Counted from the first letter of the stretch, positions 17,055-27,987 are shown. The stretch: DNA of 64,000 nt from Muricoccus pecuniae (GCF_014199205.1 NZ_JACIJD010000017.1:27183-91182), one strand, 5' to 3'. Notes: generated by a model from the sequence alone, not told the origin. Numbers and translations are program-made.

Positions 17055-17270
17055 TCACTCCCCCGCCGCGTCGCGTGCCGAGTTGCTGGCCAGCGCCATG
17101 GTCAGCTCCATCCGCTCGACGCCCCAGGTGGCCGCGACGGCGTGGATGATCTGCCGCATCCGCTCCCGCCGCTCGGGCCGCCCCGGGGGAAGGTCCCGGA
17201 CCAGCTCGTCCGCCTCGAAGGCCGCGCGCGCCTCCGCCAGCGCGCCCGCCATCGCCACATCCTCGCTCAT
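17055..17270 (-). CDS. Hypothetical protein, 71 residues
   Basis: A short acidic/Arg-rich protein beginning MSEDVAMAGALAEARAAFEA and ending with a helical stretch RMELTMALASNSARDA. I do not recognise a family. The ATG, codon usage typical of the region and a downstream hairpin support it as a real gene. No signal peptide, membrane segment or cysteine is seen. It lies upstream of glnA's terminator side by side on the same strand, separated by the glnA terminator, so it is probably transcribed separately. Confidence 0.55.
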   Translation of the reverse strand: MSEDVAMAGALAEARAAFEADELVRDLPPGRPERRERMRQIIHAVAATWGVERMELTMALASNSARDAAGE

Positions 17271-17319
17271 GCGCGTCCTCCTCGCCCGGAGGGAAGGGGC
17301 ATAGCCCGCCGGGGCGCGC

Positions 17320-17361
17320 CCATAAAGAAACCGGGCCGCGTCGGTCTGACGGCGGCCCGGT
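17320..17361 (-). terminator. Rho-independent terminator of glnA
   Basis: On the minus strand a 10-bp GC stem (17361-17352 with 17339-17330) is followed by TTTCTTTATG. It begins 53 bp after the glnA stop codon. Confidence 0.75.
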
Positions 17362-17414
17362 CCGGAAAGCCTGTCGGGGAGGCCGGCACCCGTGGGGGGC
17401 GCCGGCCGTTCCGG

Positions 17415-18836
17415 TCAAACGGAGTAGTACATCTCGAACTCGACGGGGTGCGGCGTGTGCTCGAACTTGTACACGTCGTGCCACTTCAGCTCGATGTAGC
17501 TCTCGATCTGGTCCTTCGAGAAGACGTCGCCGGCCAGCAGGTAGTCGTTGTCGGCCTCGAGGGACTGCAGCGCCTCGCGGAGCGAGCCGCAGACCGTCGG
17601 GATGCCCTTCAGCTCCTCCGGCGGCAGGTCGTAGAGGTCCTTGTCCATCGCCTCGCCCGGATGGATCTTGTTCTTGATGCCATCAAGGCCCGCCATGAGC
17701 ATCGCCGCGAAAGCCAGGTAGGGGTTCGCGCCGGGATCGGGGAAGCGCACCTCGACGCGCTTGGCCTTCGGGCTCGTCGCGTAGGGGATGCGGCAAGAGG
17801 CGGAGCGGTTGCGGGCCGAGTAGGCCAGCAGCACGGGGGCCTCGAAGCCCGGGATCAGCCGCTTGTAGGAGTTGGTCAGCGGGTTGGTGAAGGCGTTGAG
17901 GGACTTGGCGTGCTTGATGATGCCGCCGATGTACCACAGCGCGTAGTCGGACAGGTCCGCATAGCCGTTGCCGGCGAAGAGCGGCTTGCCGTCCTTCCAG
18001 ATGGACTGGTGCACGTGCATGCCCGAGCCGTTGTCGCCGTAGATCGGCTTCGGCATGAACGTCGCGGTCTTCCCGTAGGAATGCGCCACGTTGTGGATGA
18101 CGTACTTGTAGATCTGCATGTGGTCGGCCTGCGTGATCAGCGGGCCGAACTTCGTGCCGAGCTCGTGCTGGCTCTGCGCCACCTCATGGTGGTGCTTCTC
18201 GCCGAGGACGCCCATCTCCATCATCGTCGACAGCATCTCGGCGCGCAGGTCGACCTCGCTGTCGACCGGGTTCACCGGGAAATAGCCGCCCTTCACGCCG
18301 GGGCGGTGGCCCATGTTCCCCTCGGGGAAGTCCTTCATGGACGCGCCCGGGCCCTCGCCGCTCTCGAGCTTGTAGTGGCCGTAGTTGCCGCCCGTGCCGA
18401 ACTTCACGTCGTCGAACACGAAGAACTCGGCCTCGGGGCCGAAGAAGGCCGTGTCACCGATGCCGGAGGCGCGCAGGTACTCCTCGGCCTTCTTCGCCGT
18501 GCCGCGGGGGTCGCGGTTGTAGCGCTGGCCGGTGGAGGGGTCGTAGATGTCGCAGAAGACGATGAGCTGCGGCTTGGCGCTGAACGGGTCCATGCAGGCG
18601 TTCAGCGTGTCCGGCATCAGGATCATGTCGGACTCGTTGATCGCCTTCCAGCCGGCGATGGACGAGCCGTCGAACATGATGCCCTCGGCGAAGGTGTCCT
18701 CCTCGATCGTGGAGACGTGCTGGGCGGTGTGCTGCCACTTGCCCTTCGGGTCCGTGAACCGGAAGTCCACGTACTCGACGCTGTTCTCCTTGATCATCTC
18801 CATCACGCGGGAGACGCTTTCCTTATCGTTCGCCAT
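17415..18836 (-). CDS. glnA: Glutamine synthetase, type I
   Basis: A 473-residue GSI that makes glutamine from glutamate, ammonia and ATP as a cytoplasmic dodecamer. It begins with [21 protein letters not shown]. Typical segments are [43 protein letters not shown] and NRSASCRIP, and the end is EMYYSV. The adenylylation tyrosine is present in [10 protein letters not shown], so activity control by GlnE is expected. It lies 116 bp after glnB on the same strand and has a strong terminator downstream, as in many alphaproteobacterial glnBA operons. Confidence 0.98.
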   Translation of the reverse strand: MANDKESVSRVMEMIKENSVEYVDFRFTDPKGKWQHTAQHVSTIEEDTFAEGIMFDGSSIAGWKAINESDMILMPDTLNACMDPFSAKPQLIVFCDIYDPSTGQRYNRDPRGTAKKAEEYLRASGIGDTAFFGPEAEFFVFDDVKFGTGGNYGHYKLESGEGPGASMKDFPEGNMGHRPGVKGGYFPVNPVDSEVDLRAEMLSTMMEMGVLGEKHHHEVAQSQHELGTKFGPLITQADHMQIYKYVIHNVAHSYGKTATFMPKPIYGDNGSGMHVHQSIWKDGKPLFAGNGYADLSDYALWYIGGIIKHAKSLNAFTNPLTNSYKRLIPGFEAPVLLAYSARNRSASCRIPYATSPKAKRVEVRFPDPGANPYLAFAAMLMAGLDGIKNKIHPGEAMDKDLYDLPPEELKGIPTVCGSLREALQSLEADNDYLLAGDVFSKDQIESYIELKWHDVYKFEHTPHPVEFEMYYSV

Positions 18837-18952
18837 TCGCTGGGTCCTGTTCCCCTGGGTACGCGTTGATGTCGCGGGGCCCCTCGCCGCGCAAGGGGGA
18901 GCCCCGTCATGGCCCGCCGCGCGCCTCTACGGGGCGCTGCGGCGGGAAACCC

Positions 18953-20794
<1,842 letters not shown>

Positions 20795-20885
20795 CGCCTC
20801 CGCGCGGGGTCCTTCGCGGGGACGGTTGACGGAAGGGCCCGGCTCACCCTAAACCGCGCCGCCGGCCGGGCTCTCCCGGACCCGG

Positions 20886-20950
20886 CGGCCGGAACCCCGG
20901 TTCCAGCGGCCGGAACCTTCGGTTCCAGCGGCCGGAGCCTTCGGTTCCAG
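20886..20950. repeat. Three tandem 21-22-bp palindromic units between aminotransferase and tRNA-His
   Basis: Units at 20886-20906, 20907-20928 and 20929-20950 share the pattern CGGCCGGAACC(TTC)GGTTCCAG with one or two changes each. Every unit can fold as a small hairpin (GGAACC with GGTTCC; the third has GGAGCC). They may end aminotransferase transcripts or separate them from the tRNA. Confidence 0.7.
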
Positions 20951-20956
20951 CGATAT

Positions 20957-21030
20957 GGCGGCCTTAGCTCAGTCGGTAGAGCGCCAGGTTGTGGTCTTGG
21001 ATGTCACGGGTTCGAATCCCGTAGGTCGCC
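20957..21030 (+). tRNA. tRNA-His (anticodon GTG)
   Basis: The cloverleaf is complete. The acceptor GCGGCCT (20958-20964) pairs with AGGTCGC (21023-21029), the D stem is GCTC/GAGC, and the anticodon stem CCAGG/CTTGG has loop TTGTGGT with GTG at 20991-20993. The T stem is ACGGG/CCCGT with TTCGAAT. An extra G precedes the acceptor (20957) and faces C73 (21030), the usual histidine identity pair. CCA is not encoded. A hypothetical gene and an AT-rich patch lie directly downstream, so this tRNA may be an integration site. Confidence 0.95.
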
Positions 21031-21069
21031 CATCCTTCCCCCGAATGCCCCAGCAGCACCCCGGCGCCT

Positions 21070-21753
21070 TCACCCCGGCAGGTTCATGAAGTTGGCCGCC
21101 GCGCTCGCCCGGGCGAGCAGGGCGCGCATCGCCGGGTTCTCGTCCCCGCGCTCGGCCGTCAGCGCCTCCATCGGGCAGAAATACTCGTGCGCCTGGGGCA
21201 TCTGCGTGCGCGCGAAACCCTCGTACTGCCGCGACTTCAGCCCGTAGAGCACCCGCACGTCCCGCACCGGCAGCACGAGCGGGTCCACCGGCTCGGACCG
21301 GAGCACCCGGATGAGCTTCCACCGCGGCGTGGGGTCGTGCGGCTGGCAGGGGGCGAGCAGCCAGGGCACGGGGCAGACCGCCAGCAGCGAGGTAGTGGAG
21401 GGCGCGAAGCGGGAGCGCTTGTCCAACAGGTTCTGCAAGCTCGAACACGCCTCGATGCAGAGGATGTCCGCATAGGGGTCCGCCGGGTCCGGCGAGAAAT
21501 GCAGCCACAACCCGTCCGGCAGCGTGCGCAGGCGATTGGTGCCGGGCAGCTTCAGGAAGGGCTGGTTCGGCGCCTGCGCCTCCCCTGGCCGGGCACGGAG
21601 CCAGGTGCCCGGCTGCTTGGGCGTGACCGGTGCGCCGGGCGGGTGCTGGGGCCAGTGGCGCAGACGGCGACGGACCTGCTCATCGAGCGAGGGGGGCGGG
21701 GCCATCCGCGAAGACAATGCAAGGTTCACGGGAAGAACACCTTCGGTCCACAA
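21070..21753 (-). CDS. Hypothetical protein, 227 residues, next to tRNA-His
   Basis: I do not recognise this family. The middle, about residues 90-140, runs LWLHFSPDPADPYADILCIEAC, then a short helix with LLDKRSRF, then LLAVCPVPWLL. This strand-helix-strand order, with acidic residues in the first strand, recalls PD-(D/E)XK nuclease-like folds, but the expected Lys is a Cys, so the similarity is weak. There is no signal peptide or membrane helix. It stands alone between tRNA-His and an AT-rich stretch that includes its own start, consistent with an acquired gene. The ATG at 21753 is the first in frame; an ATG 17 codons in (MAPPPSLDEQ) is an alternative. Confidence 0.65.
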   Translation of the reverse strand: MWTEGVLPVNLALSSRMAPPPSLDEQVRRRLRHWPQHPPGAPVTPKQPGTWLRARPGEAQAPNQPFLKLPGTNRLRTLPDGLWLHFSPDPADPYADILCIEACSSLQNLLDKRSRFAPSTTSLLAVCPVPWLLAPCQPHDPTPRWKLIRVLRSEPVDPLVLPVRDVRVLYGLKSRQYEGFARTQMPQAHEYFCPMEALTAERGDENPAMRALLARASAAANFMNLPG

Positions 21754-22026
21754 CTAAGTATAGAGGAACGCAATCACATGAATTTTATCAAGAGAACGCA
21801 CCGTGAACTGTGTGTAGATTGTAATTAAAGGGACTGTTGGTAATAATCTTTCGCAGCGTCCCAGCTTTTAGAAGGTAATTACTTCACGTCATTAGAAGAT
21901 GTTTTTCAATTACTATGAGAAGATAATCTCCTAAACACAAAAAAGCCCGCCTCTCCCGAAGCGGGCATTTCAGGGCACGGAAAGCCGAAAAGGGGCCCCG
22001 GACGGCTGCCCGGGGCCCCTTCCGGG
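21754..22026. other. AT-rich intergenic patch ending in the gltA terminator
   Basis: About 190 bases from 21754 are strikingly AT-rich compared with the surrounding GC-rich DNA and contain no supported gene. Downstream is the gltA terminator. The patch looks like residue of foreign DNA or an unusual promoter region for the hypothetical gene at 21070-21753. Confidence 0.6.
21939..21966 (-). terminator. Rho-independent terminator of gltA
   Basis: On the minus strand GCCCGC, a 10-base loop, GCGGGC and then six T residues: a textbook intrinsic terminator 60 bp after the gltA stop codon. Confidence 0.9.
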
Positions 22027-23337
22027 TCAGCCGCGGCCGGAGAGCGGCACGTAGTCCCGGTTCGTCGCGCCGGTATAAACCTGCCGCGGACGGCCGATGC
22101 GCTGGCCCGGCTCCTCGATCATTTCCTTCCACTGGCTCACCCAGCCCACCGTGCGCGCCACGGCGAAGAGCACCGTGAACATGTAGGTGGGGATGCCCAT
22201 CGCCTTCAGGATGATGCCGGAATAGAAGTCGACGTTGGGATAAAGCTTGCGGGAGACGAAGTACTCGTCCTCCAGCGCGATCCGCTCCATCTCCATCGCC
22301 ATGTCGAGCAGCGGCTCGTCCTTGATGCCGAGCTCGGCCAGCACCTCGTGGCAGGTCTCCTTCATGATCTTCGCGCGAGGGTCGAAGTTCTTGTAGACCC
22401 GGTGCCCGAAGCCCATGAGCTTCACGCTGCTGTTCTTGTCCTTCACCCGCTCGATGAAGTCCGGGATGTTCTCGGGCGTCTTGATCTCGCCCAGCATCTT
22501 CAGCACCGCCTCGTTCGCGCCGCCATGGGCGGGGCCCCAGAGCGCCGCGATGCCGGCCGCGATGCAGGCATAGGGGTTGGCGCCGGTGGAGCCGGCGAGG
22601 CGGACGGTGGAGGTGGAGGCGTTCTGCTCGTGGTCCGCGTGCAGCACGAGGATCCGGTCCATGGCGCGCGCCAGGATCGGGTTCACCTTGTACTCCTCCG
22701 CCGGCACGGCATTGAGCATGTAGAGGAAGTTCTCGGCATAGCCGAGGTCGTTGCGCGGGTACACGAAGGGCTGGCCGATCGAGTACTTGTAGGCCATCGC
22801 CGCGATCGTCGGCACCTTGGCGATCAGGCGGAAGGCCGCGATCTCGCGCTGGCGCGGGTCGGAGATGTCGAGGCTGTCGTGGTAGAAGGCCGAGAGCGCG
22901 CCGACCACGCCGCAGAGGATCGCCATCGGATGGGCGTCGCGGCGGAAGCCGCTGAAGAACTGGCGGATCTGCTCGTGCACCATGGTGTGCATCGTCACGT
23001 CATGCGTGAACTGCTTCAGCTGCCCCTCGTTCGGCAGCTCGCCGTTCAGCAGGAGGTAGCAGACCTCCGTGAAGTCCGAATTCTCGGCCAGCTGCTCGAT
23101 CGGGTAGCCGCGATAGAGCAGGACGCCCTTGTCGCCGTCGATATAGGTGATCTTGCTCTCGCAGGCCGCGGTCATGCCGAAGCCGGGATCGAAGGTGAAG
23201 ACGCCGAGATCCGCGTAGAGCTTGCGGATGTCCGCGACCGCCGGGCCAACGCTTGCCTGCACGAGGGGAGCGCGGGTGGACTTGTTGGTGCCGTCGAGCG
23301 TGATCGTGACGGAACCCGGGTTGGACGCGTCGCTCAT
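22027..23337 (-). CDS. gltA: Citrate synthase (type II)
   Basis: A 436-residue citrate synthase starting [17 protein letters not shown] at 23337; the frame upstream of this ATG carries no homology. The catalytic residues are all present: His in [13 protein letters not shown], His in [13 protein letters not shown] and Asp in YPNVDFYSG. Its length and the N-terminal beta domain ([23 protein letters not shown]) indicate the hexameric, NADH-sensitive Gram-negative type. It condenses acetyl-CoA with oxaloacetate to open the TCA cycle. A perfect 7-bp hairpin (GGCCGGC-TCTC-GCCGGCC) lies in the leader at 23355-23372. A strong terminator follows the gene. Confidence 0.98.
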   Translation of the reverse strand: MSDASNPGSVTITLDGTNKSTRAPLVQASVGPAVADIRKLYADLGVFTFDPGFGMTAACESKITYIDGDKGVLLYRGYPIEQLAENSDFTEVCYLLLNGELPNEGQLKQFTHDVTMHTMVHEQIRQFFSGFRRDAHPMAILCGVVGALSAFYHDSLDISDPRQREIAAFRLIAKVPTIAAMAYKYSIGQPFVYPRNDLGYAENFLYMLNAVPAEEYKVNPILARAMDRILVLHADHEQNASTSTVRLAGSTGANPYACIAAGIAALWGPAHGGANEAVLKMLGEIKTPENIPDFIERVKDKNSSVKLMGFGHRVYKNFDPRAKIMKETCHEVLAELGIKDEPLLDMAMEMERIALEDEYFVSRKLYPNVDFYSGIILKAMGIPTYMFTVLFAVARTVGWVSQWKEMIEEPGQRIGRPRQVYTGATNRDYVPLSGRG

Positions 23338-23512
23338 GCGTTGATCCTTGGGCGGGCCGGCTCTCGCCGGCCGTGGGTGAAATTCCGGTCCGGGGGGGCG
23401 GCCGAGCGCCGGTCCCTGCCGATCCCTCGGGCCGATCCCCTCGGGACGCTGCGGCGCAAGATAGGCCCCCCGGCGGCCTTGTCCATCCGGGGAGGGCGGG
23501 ACCCCGGTCCCC

Positions 23513-24088
23513 CTAGCGGCGGGCCTGCCATGCCGCGGGAGGCCGCGCGCCGCGGGCCCAGAGGCCGCGTCCCTCCCTCCGCGCCGCTCTCTCCTGCGGC
23601 GTGAAATCATCGTCATCGGCCAGCGCCCAGCCGGCGGAGACGAGGGCACCGTTCAGCTCCACCCCCTCCGCCTCGCGCCCGGCCGTGCTGCACTGGCCGA
23701 GGCCGCGGCCGAAGCGGTCCCGCCCTCGGATGCGGCAGAGGACGCCCTGTCCGGCGACCAGCCGGGCCAGGGCCTCGGCCGATCCGGCGCCGCAGTCGAA
23801 CTCGCGCCCGCCTGCCTCCTGGCAGGTCTCGCCGCGCGCGGGGGCGGCCAGGCCGCGCAGCCGCACGATGCGGTCGGAGAGGCGGAGCGTGTCGCCGTCC
23901 ACCACGCGCAGCTCGGCGGGGCCGGCGGCCCAGTCCTGCTCGCGCGGGGAATCGCCGAGAGGCTGCGCGGGCCCGCCGAGCCCGATCAGCCCGGCTGCCA
24001 CGCCGGCGAGGCCGAGCGCGACGAGCGGCCCGCGCCAGGCGCGCGGGGCATTGTGGGCGGGACGGAAGATGCGCCGGCGGGGAAGCAC
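23513..24088 (-). CDS. Membrane-anchored thermonuclease-like (SNase-fold) protein
   Basis: The C-terminal 120 residues have the staphylococcal-nuclease fold pattern: [68 protein letters not shown] and RREGRGLWA. The domain is preceded by a hydrophobic segment [17 protein letters not shown] that could be a signal anchor. The exact start is uncertain: GTG at 24088 gives 191 residues and avoids overlap with the phosphatase gene. The family cleaves nucleic acids, but here the first conserved Arg/Glu pattern reads [12 protein letters not shown], so activity needs proof. It follows the SixA-like gene. Confidence 0.75.
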   Translation of the reverse strand: MLPRRRIFRPAHNAPRAWRGPLVALGLAGVAAGLIGLGGPAQPLGDSPREQDWAAGPAELRVVDGDTLRLSDRIVRLRGLAAPARGETCQEAGGREFDCGAGSAEALARLVAGQGVLCRIRGRDRFGRGLGQCSTAGREAEGVELNGALVSAGWALADDDDFTPQERAARREGRGLWARGARPPAAWQARR

Positions 24089-24152
24089 CCCCTGGTGCCT
24101 AGCAAGCCGCGACGAGCCGGCACAAGCGGGGCGAGGGGCGGGAGCCGCCGCC

Positions 24153-24674
24153 TCAGCGCGCCATCTCGGGCAGGTCGCTCGGCTGGACGAAACGCACCAG
24201 CCGCGCCCGCTCTGCCGAGAGGGAAGCCCAGGGCCCGTCCAGCTCGAACTCCGCCAGGGCGGCGGTGGGATAGGCCTCGGCCAGCGCCTGCCCGGCGGTT
24301 CCGGCATCCGGGCCAGCGAGGTTCAGCGCCAGCTCGTGCAGGCCGGGGTTGTGGGCGATGAGCAGCACGCTCCGCGCGGAGTCCGGGGCCTCGCGCAGGG
24401 CGTCCAGCAGGCGCGTCCAGGGGGCGAGGTAGAGGTCGTCCATCGGCTCCACCCGCGCCTCGCCGCCGAGCGGGCCGAGTCCCTCCAGCGTCTGCAGCGT
24501 GCGGCGGGAGGAGGAGACGAGGATCAGCTCCGGGCTCAGCCCGAGGCCGCGCATCGCGCCGGCCATGGCGGCGGCGGCGCGGCGCCCGCGGGCATTCAGC
24601 GGCCGGGCATGGTCCGACAGGGCGGGATCGTCCCAGGCCGATTTGGCGTGACGCAGCAGAAGCAACTGACGCAT
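24153..24674 (-). CDS. SixA-like histidine phosphatase
   Basis: A 173-residue protein starting MRQLLLLRHAKSAW. The RHG-type motif (LLRHAKS) holds the catalytic His; the second His is in LLIAHNPGLHELAL; VSSSRRTLQTLEGL supplies a phosphate-binding Arg. This is the SixA branch of the histidine phosphatase superfamily, whose best-known member dephosphorylates phosphohistidine domains of signalling proteins. It is cytoplasmic. A 13-bp tandem repeat lies about 90 bp upstream. The true substrate is unknown. Confidence 0.88.
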   Translation of the reverse strand: MRQLLLLRHAKSAWDDPALSDHARPLNARGRRAAAAMAGAMRGLGLSPELILVSSSRRTLQTLEGLGPLGGEARVEPMDDLYLAPWTRLLDALREAPDSARSVLLIAHNPGLHELALNLAGPDAGTAGQALAEAYPTAALAEFELDGPWASLSAERARLVRFVQPSDLPEMAR

Positions 24675-24765
24675 GGACGCAGCCTGCCACAGCCCGCGCC
24701 GCCTGTCTCCCGTGCCCCCGGCGGGAGTGCCCTGCGCCCGGCTGCCTGCTCCCGGGGCCGCCCCG

Positions 24766-24830
24766 TGGCACCGCTCCCTGGGACCGCTGCCTGGCACCGC
24801 TCCCTGGCACCGCTCCTTGGCACCGCTCCC
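24766..24830. repeat. Five tandem 13-bp repeats
   Basis: Units start at 24766, 24779, 24792, 24805 and 24818 with consensus TGGCACCGCTCCC. Units 1, 3 and 5 are identical, unit 4 differs at one base and unit 2 at two. They lie between the SixA-like gene and the divergent antiporter-like gene. Each unit carries TGGCAC, which resembles the -24 element of sigma-54 promoters, but no matching -12 element is seen. Confidence 0.85.
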
Positions 24831-25030
24831 CGGGGCCGCCGCCAGGGGCCGCGCCCGGAGCCGGTTCCCGTGGCAGCATCCGGGGCCGTCCCTCGCGCCC
24901 ACCCCCGGCACGCCGGGAGCATCCCGCCCCCGCCCGCGCGTTACAGCGTCTCACGGCCTCCGCCGGGGATTGGAGCGCAGGGAATGACACAGGGATCGGG
25001 CGCGGCGCGGCGCCCCGGGCTGGCGGGGCG

Positions 25031-26518
25031 ATGACCGCGGCGGCCTTCATGGGCATGGTGCTGGCGCTGACCGGGCCGCTGCTCGCCGTCTCGCGGCTGG
25101 TGGGGCTGCCCACGCCGCTGCTCTTGGTGGGGGCGGGGCTGGCCGTCTCCGCGCTCCCGGGGCTGCCCCCGGGGCCGGTCGAGCCGCAGCTCCTCATCTC
25201 GCTCTTCCTGCCGCCGATCATTTACGCCTCGGCGATCCGGGTCTCGGTCCATCTCTTCCGCTTCACCCTCGGCACGGGGGTGGCGGTCGGGATCGGGCTG
25301 GCGGCCGTGACGATCCCGGCGGTGGCCCTCGTCGCGCGGCTCATGCTGCCGGGGCTGGACTGGGCGCCGGCCCTGCTGCTCGGCATCGTCGGCACGCTCT
25401 TCGACACCCGCATCTTCCACGAGGCCGAGGGCCGCCCTCAGGTGCCGCGCGCCGTCTCGGACGCGCTGAAGGTGCGGGAGATCGTGGCGAGGATCGCGGC
25501 GCTCGGGGCGCTTGCGCTCGTCGTGGGAGCGGTGCGGGAGGGGGCGCCGAGCCCCCTCGGCGCGGCCGGCGCCTTCGCCTGGGCGCTGGCGGCGGGCGTC
25601 GCGGCCGGATGGGCGCTCGGCCGCGCGGCCCTCTGGCTGCGCAAGCGGGCGAAGCCGGCGCCGGTGGAGATCGCCGTCTCGGTCGCGCTGCCCTATCTCT
25701 GCGCGCTGGTGGCGAACGCGCTCGGCCTCTCCCTCTCGGCGACTATCATCGCGGCGGCGCTCACCGTCTCCACCGGCGAGGTGGACCGCGAGACCGGGGA
25801 GACGCGCAGCTCCTCCGAGGCGCGGATCTCGGCGACGGCCTTCTGGGAGGAGCTGAGTCTGCTCCTCTCCGCCATGCTCTTCCTCCTCGCCGGCCGGGCG
25901 CTGCCGCGGGCGCTGGAGGCGCTGGAGAGCTGGCCGCTCTGGCAGACGGCGGGCACGGCGGCGGCGCTGGCCGCGCTGATCCTCGCCCTGCAGTTCCTCT
26001 TCTCCCTCGTCGCCGCCTGCCTGCCGGCCCCGGCCGCCGCGCTGCGGAACCGGGAGAGGGAGGCGGGGAGGGAGGTGACGCGGCTGACGGCGGCGGGGGT
26101 GATGGCCTGGGCCTGCACGCCCTCGATCCTCGGCATCGTCGTCGCCCTCTCCGCCCCGCCGGAGATGGGGGACCGGGGCCTGACCCTCGTCGTCGCCGCC
26201 TTCCTCATCCTCGGCGGGGTGGTGGTGCAGGGGCTGACGCTCGGCGCCGCGGTGCGCGCCGCCTCCCTCGGCGACGAGGGGGAGGAGAAGCGGGAGGGCG
26301 AGCTGGCGAAGGGCGTCGCCGCAAAGGCCGCGGAGGGGGCCGCGGAAGGGGAGGAGGGAGGGCACGACGCCGTGCGCCGCGCCCTGCTCCGCCTGCGCGA
26401 GGACGACCATATCGGCGACGAGGTGCTGCAGAAGATGCTGCGCGAGACCGATCTCAGCGCCCGCGCCGCGGAGGGGCCGGCGGCCGCGCTCCCCGGCGCC
26501 GGGCCCCCGAATCCCTGA
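25031..26518 (+). CDS. CPA1-type cation/proton antiporter-like membrane protein
   Basis: The protein has 495 residues with about 11-12 hydrophobic segments between residues 5 and 405, then a charged Glu/Lys/Ala-rich cytoplasmic tail. The topology and segments such as SLFLPPIIYASAIRVSVHLFR and LSLSATIIAAALTVSTG follow NhaP-like CPA1 exchangers. The segments that normally bear the ion-binding TDP and ExxxND motifs read GTLFDTRIFHEAEG and VSDALKVREIVARI, so the canonical carboxylates are altered. Na+/H+ exchange therefore cannot be assumed. The ATG at 25031 is preceded by a weak ribosome site. It is followed convergently by the M20 gene 3 bp away. Confidence 0.75.
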   Translation: MTAAAFMGMVLALTGPLLAVSRLVGLPTPLLLVGAGLAVSALPGLPPGPVEPQLLISLFLPPIIYASAIRVSVHLFRFTLGTGVAVGIGLAAVTIPAVALVARLMLPGLDWAPALLLGIVGTLFDTRIFHEAEGRPQVPRAVSDALKVREIVARIAALGALALVVGAVREGAPSPLGAAGAFAWALAAGVAAGWALGRAALWLRKRAKPAPVEIAVSVALPYLCALVANALGLSLSATIIAAALTVSTGEVDRETGETRSSSEARISATAFWEELSLLLSAMLFLLAGRALPRALEALESWPLWQTAGTAAALAALILALQFLFSLVAACLPAPAAALRNREREAGREVTRLTAAGVMAWACTPSILGIVVALSAPPEMGDRGLTLVVAAFLILGGVVVQGLTLGAAVRAASLGDEGEEKREGELAKGVAAKAAEGAAEGEEGGHDAVRRALLRLREDDHIGDEVLQKMLRETDLSARAAEGPAAALPGAGPPNP

Positions 26519-26521
26519 GCG

Positions 26522-27961
26522 TCAGCCCGCCTTCGCGCGCAGCGGCGGCGGCAGGACCTCCGCCGGGATCGGGCACTCGTAGGGGCGCCCGCCGCGGCGC
26601 TGGGCCAGCTCCGCCTTCGCGCGGGCGAGCAGCTCGGGGTCGCGGAAGCCGTCCAGCGCGGTGGCCGCCATCACCTTCGCCGCCTGGGCCATGCCCTTGT
26701 GCGCGTGGGCGGACCTGCCCTGGGCCACGGCCTGCCAGGTGTGGAAGGGCGTGCCCACCGCCCAGCACCCGCCCCAGGCCTGCACCGTCGGCACGATCTG
26801 GGACACGTCGCCCACATCGGTGGAGCCGGCCTGGGTGAGCGGCGTGCCGTCGAAGGGCAGCACGCCGTCATGCAGTGCCGATTCCGCCATGGCGGGGTCG
26901 GCGCCGAAGCTTGCCACCTCGGAGGCGATGTCGCCGGGGCTGAGGGAGCGGCGGATGCGGGCGGCGAGGTCGAGATCCGCCTCGTCATGCGCGGGGGCGC
27001 CGAGGCTCCCGAAGTTGCCGTGCAGCACCGTCTCCAGCGTGCGGTTTTGCAGCAGCTCCGAGCAGGCCTTGTCGATCTCGTACGACCAGCGCGTGCCGGT
27101 CATGATCGCGGCGCCCTCGGCGCAGGCGCGCACCCGCTCGAACAGGGCCTCCGCCTCGGCGACGCGGGGCGCGCGGATGAGGTAGAGCACCTCCGCCTCG
27201 GCCTGCACGACATTGGGGGACACGCCGCCCGAATTGGTGATGGCGTAGTGGACGCGGGCCTCCTGCGGCATGTGCTCGCGCAGGTAGTTCACGCCGACAT
27301 TCATCAGCTCCACCGCGTCCAGCGCCGAGCGGCCGAGATGGGGCGAGCCCGCCGCATGCGCCGCCTTTCCCTGGAAGCGGAAATAGACTTGGTAGTTCGC
27401 GAGGTTGCGGACGGACATCACGCCGTTAAAGGCGCCGGGATGCCAGGTGATGGCGGCGTCCAGCTCGTCGAAGGCGCCGGCGCGGGCCATGAAGGTCTTG
27501 CCCGATCCGCCCTCCTCGCCGGGGCAGCCGTAGTAGCGCACGCGGCCGGGGATGCCCGCCTCGCGCAGCGCATCGCGTGCGGCGACGGCGGCGAGCATCG
27601 CCCCCGCGCCGAGCAGGTTGTGCCCGCAGCCATGCCCGTTGCCGCCCGTCTCGACGGGGCGCAGCTCCGCGATCCCCGCCTCCTGCGAGAGGCCGGCCAG
27701 CGCGTCGAACTCGCCGAGGAAGCCGATCAGCGGCCCGCCCTCGCCGGCCTCGGCCATGAAGGCGGTGGGGATGCCGGCCAGGTTGCGGGTGACGCGGAAG
27801 CCCTCCGCCTCGAGCTGCGCGATCTGCGCCTCCACCGAGCGGTGCTCGGCGAAGCGCAACTCGGGCATGCCCCAAATGCGGTCGGACAGGTCGCAATAGG
27901 CGGGCGCCAGCCTCTCCACGGCGTCGGAGAGCTGGTCGAGCGCGATGGGGTCGTTCTTCAT
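26522..27961 (-). CDS. M20-family amidohydrolase (AbgB/aminobenzoyl-glutamate hydrolase-like)
   Basis: A 479-residue M20D peptidase/amidohydrolase. The metal-binding histidine lies in GNGHGCGHNLLGAG, the general-base and bridging acidic pair in GCPGEEGGSGKTFM, and later metal ligands in ITWHPGAFN and AHAAGSPHLGRSALDAVELM. The dimerisation lid sits in the middle third. The closest familiar relatives hydrolyse p-aminobenzoyl-glutamate or N-acyl amino acids in the cytoplasm. It precedes the MDR oxidoreductase gene's end by 26 bp on the same strand, so the two may form an operon. Confidence 0.9.
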   Translation of the reverse strand: MKNDPIALDQLSDAVERLAPAYCDLSDRIWGMPELRFAEHRSVEAQIAQLEAEGFRVTRNLAGIPTAFMAEAGEGGPLIGFLGEFDALAGLSQEAGIAELRPVETGGNGHGCGHNLLGAGAMLAAVAARDALREAGIPGRVRYYGCPGEEGGSGKTFMARAGAFDELDAAITWHPGAFNGVMSVRNLANYQVYFRFQGKAAHAAGSPHLGRSALDAVELMNVGVNYLREHMPQEARVHYAITNSGGVSPNVVQAEAEVLYLIRAPRVAEAEALFERVRACAEGAAIMTGTRWSYEIDKACSELLQNRTLETVLHGNFGSLGAPAHDEADLDLAARIRRSLSPGDIASEVASFGADPAMAESALHDGVLPFDGTPLTQAGSTDVGDVSQIVPTVQAWGGCWAVGTPFHTWQAVAQGRSAHAHKGMAQAAKVMAATALDGFRDPELLARAKAELAQRRGGRPYECPIPAEVLPPPLRAKAG

Positions 27962-27987
27962 GCCCGATCTCTACGCCCGCCTGCGCC

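Noticed and set aside
21001..22026. Duplicate of the tRNA-His 3' end as an attachment repeat
   Set aside because: I could not find a second copy of the T-arm/acceptor sequence in the window, so an att site is not claimed.
24766..24830. Possible CRISPR array
   Set aside because: The 13-bp units are directly adjacent with no spacers, and no cas gene is nearby. The same applies to the repeats at 42980-43060 and 33951-34021.
24766..24830. Sigma-54 -24 elements (TGGCAC) within the 13-bp repeats
   Set aside because: There is no GC dinucleotide in a -12 context at the right spacing with a following gene start that would make sense; the match is a by-product of the repeat.
24941..26410. A 489-codon minus-strand frame dense in Arg, Glu and Gln opposite the antiporter-like gene
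   Set aside because: It is low-complexity and opposes a protein with convincing membrane segments.
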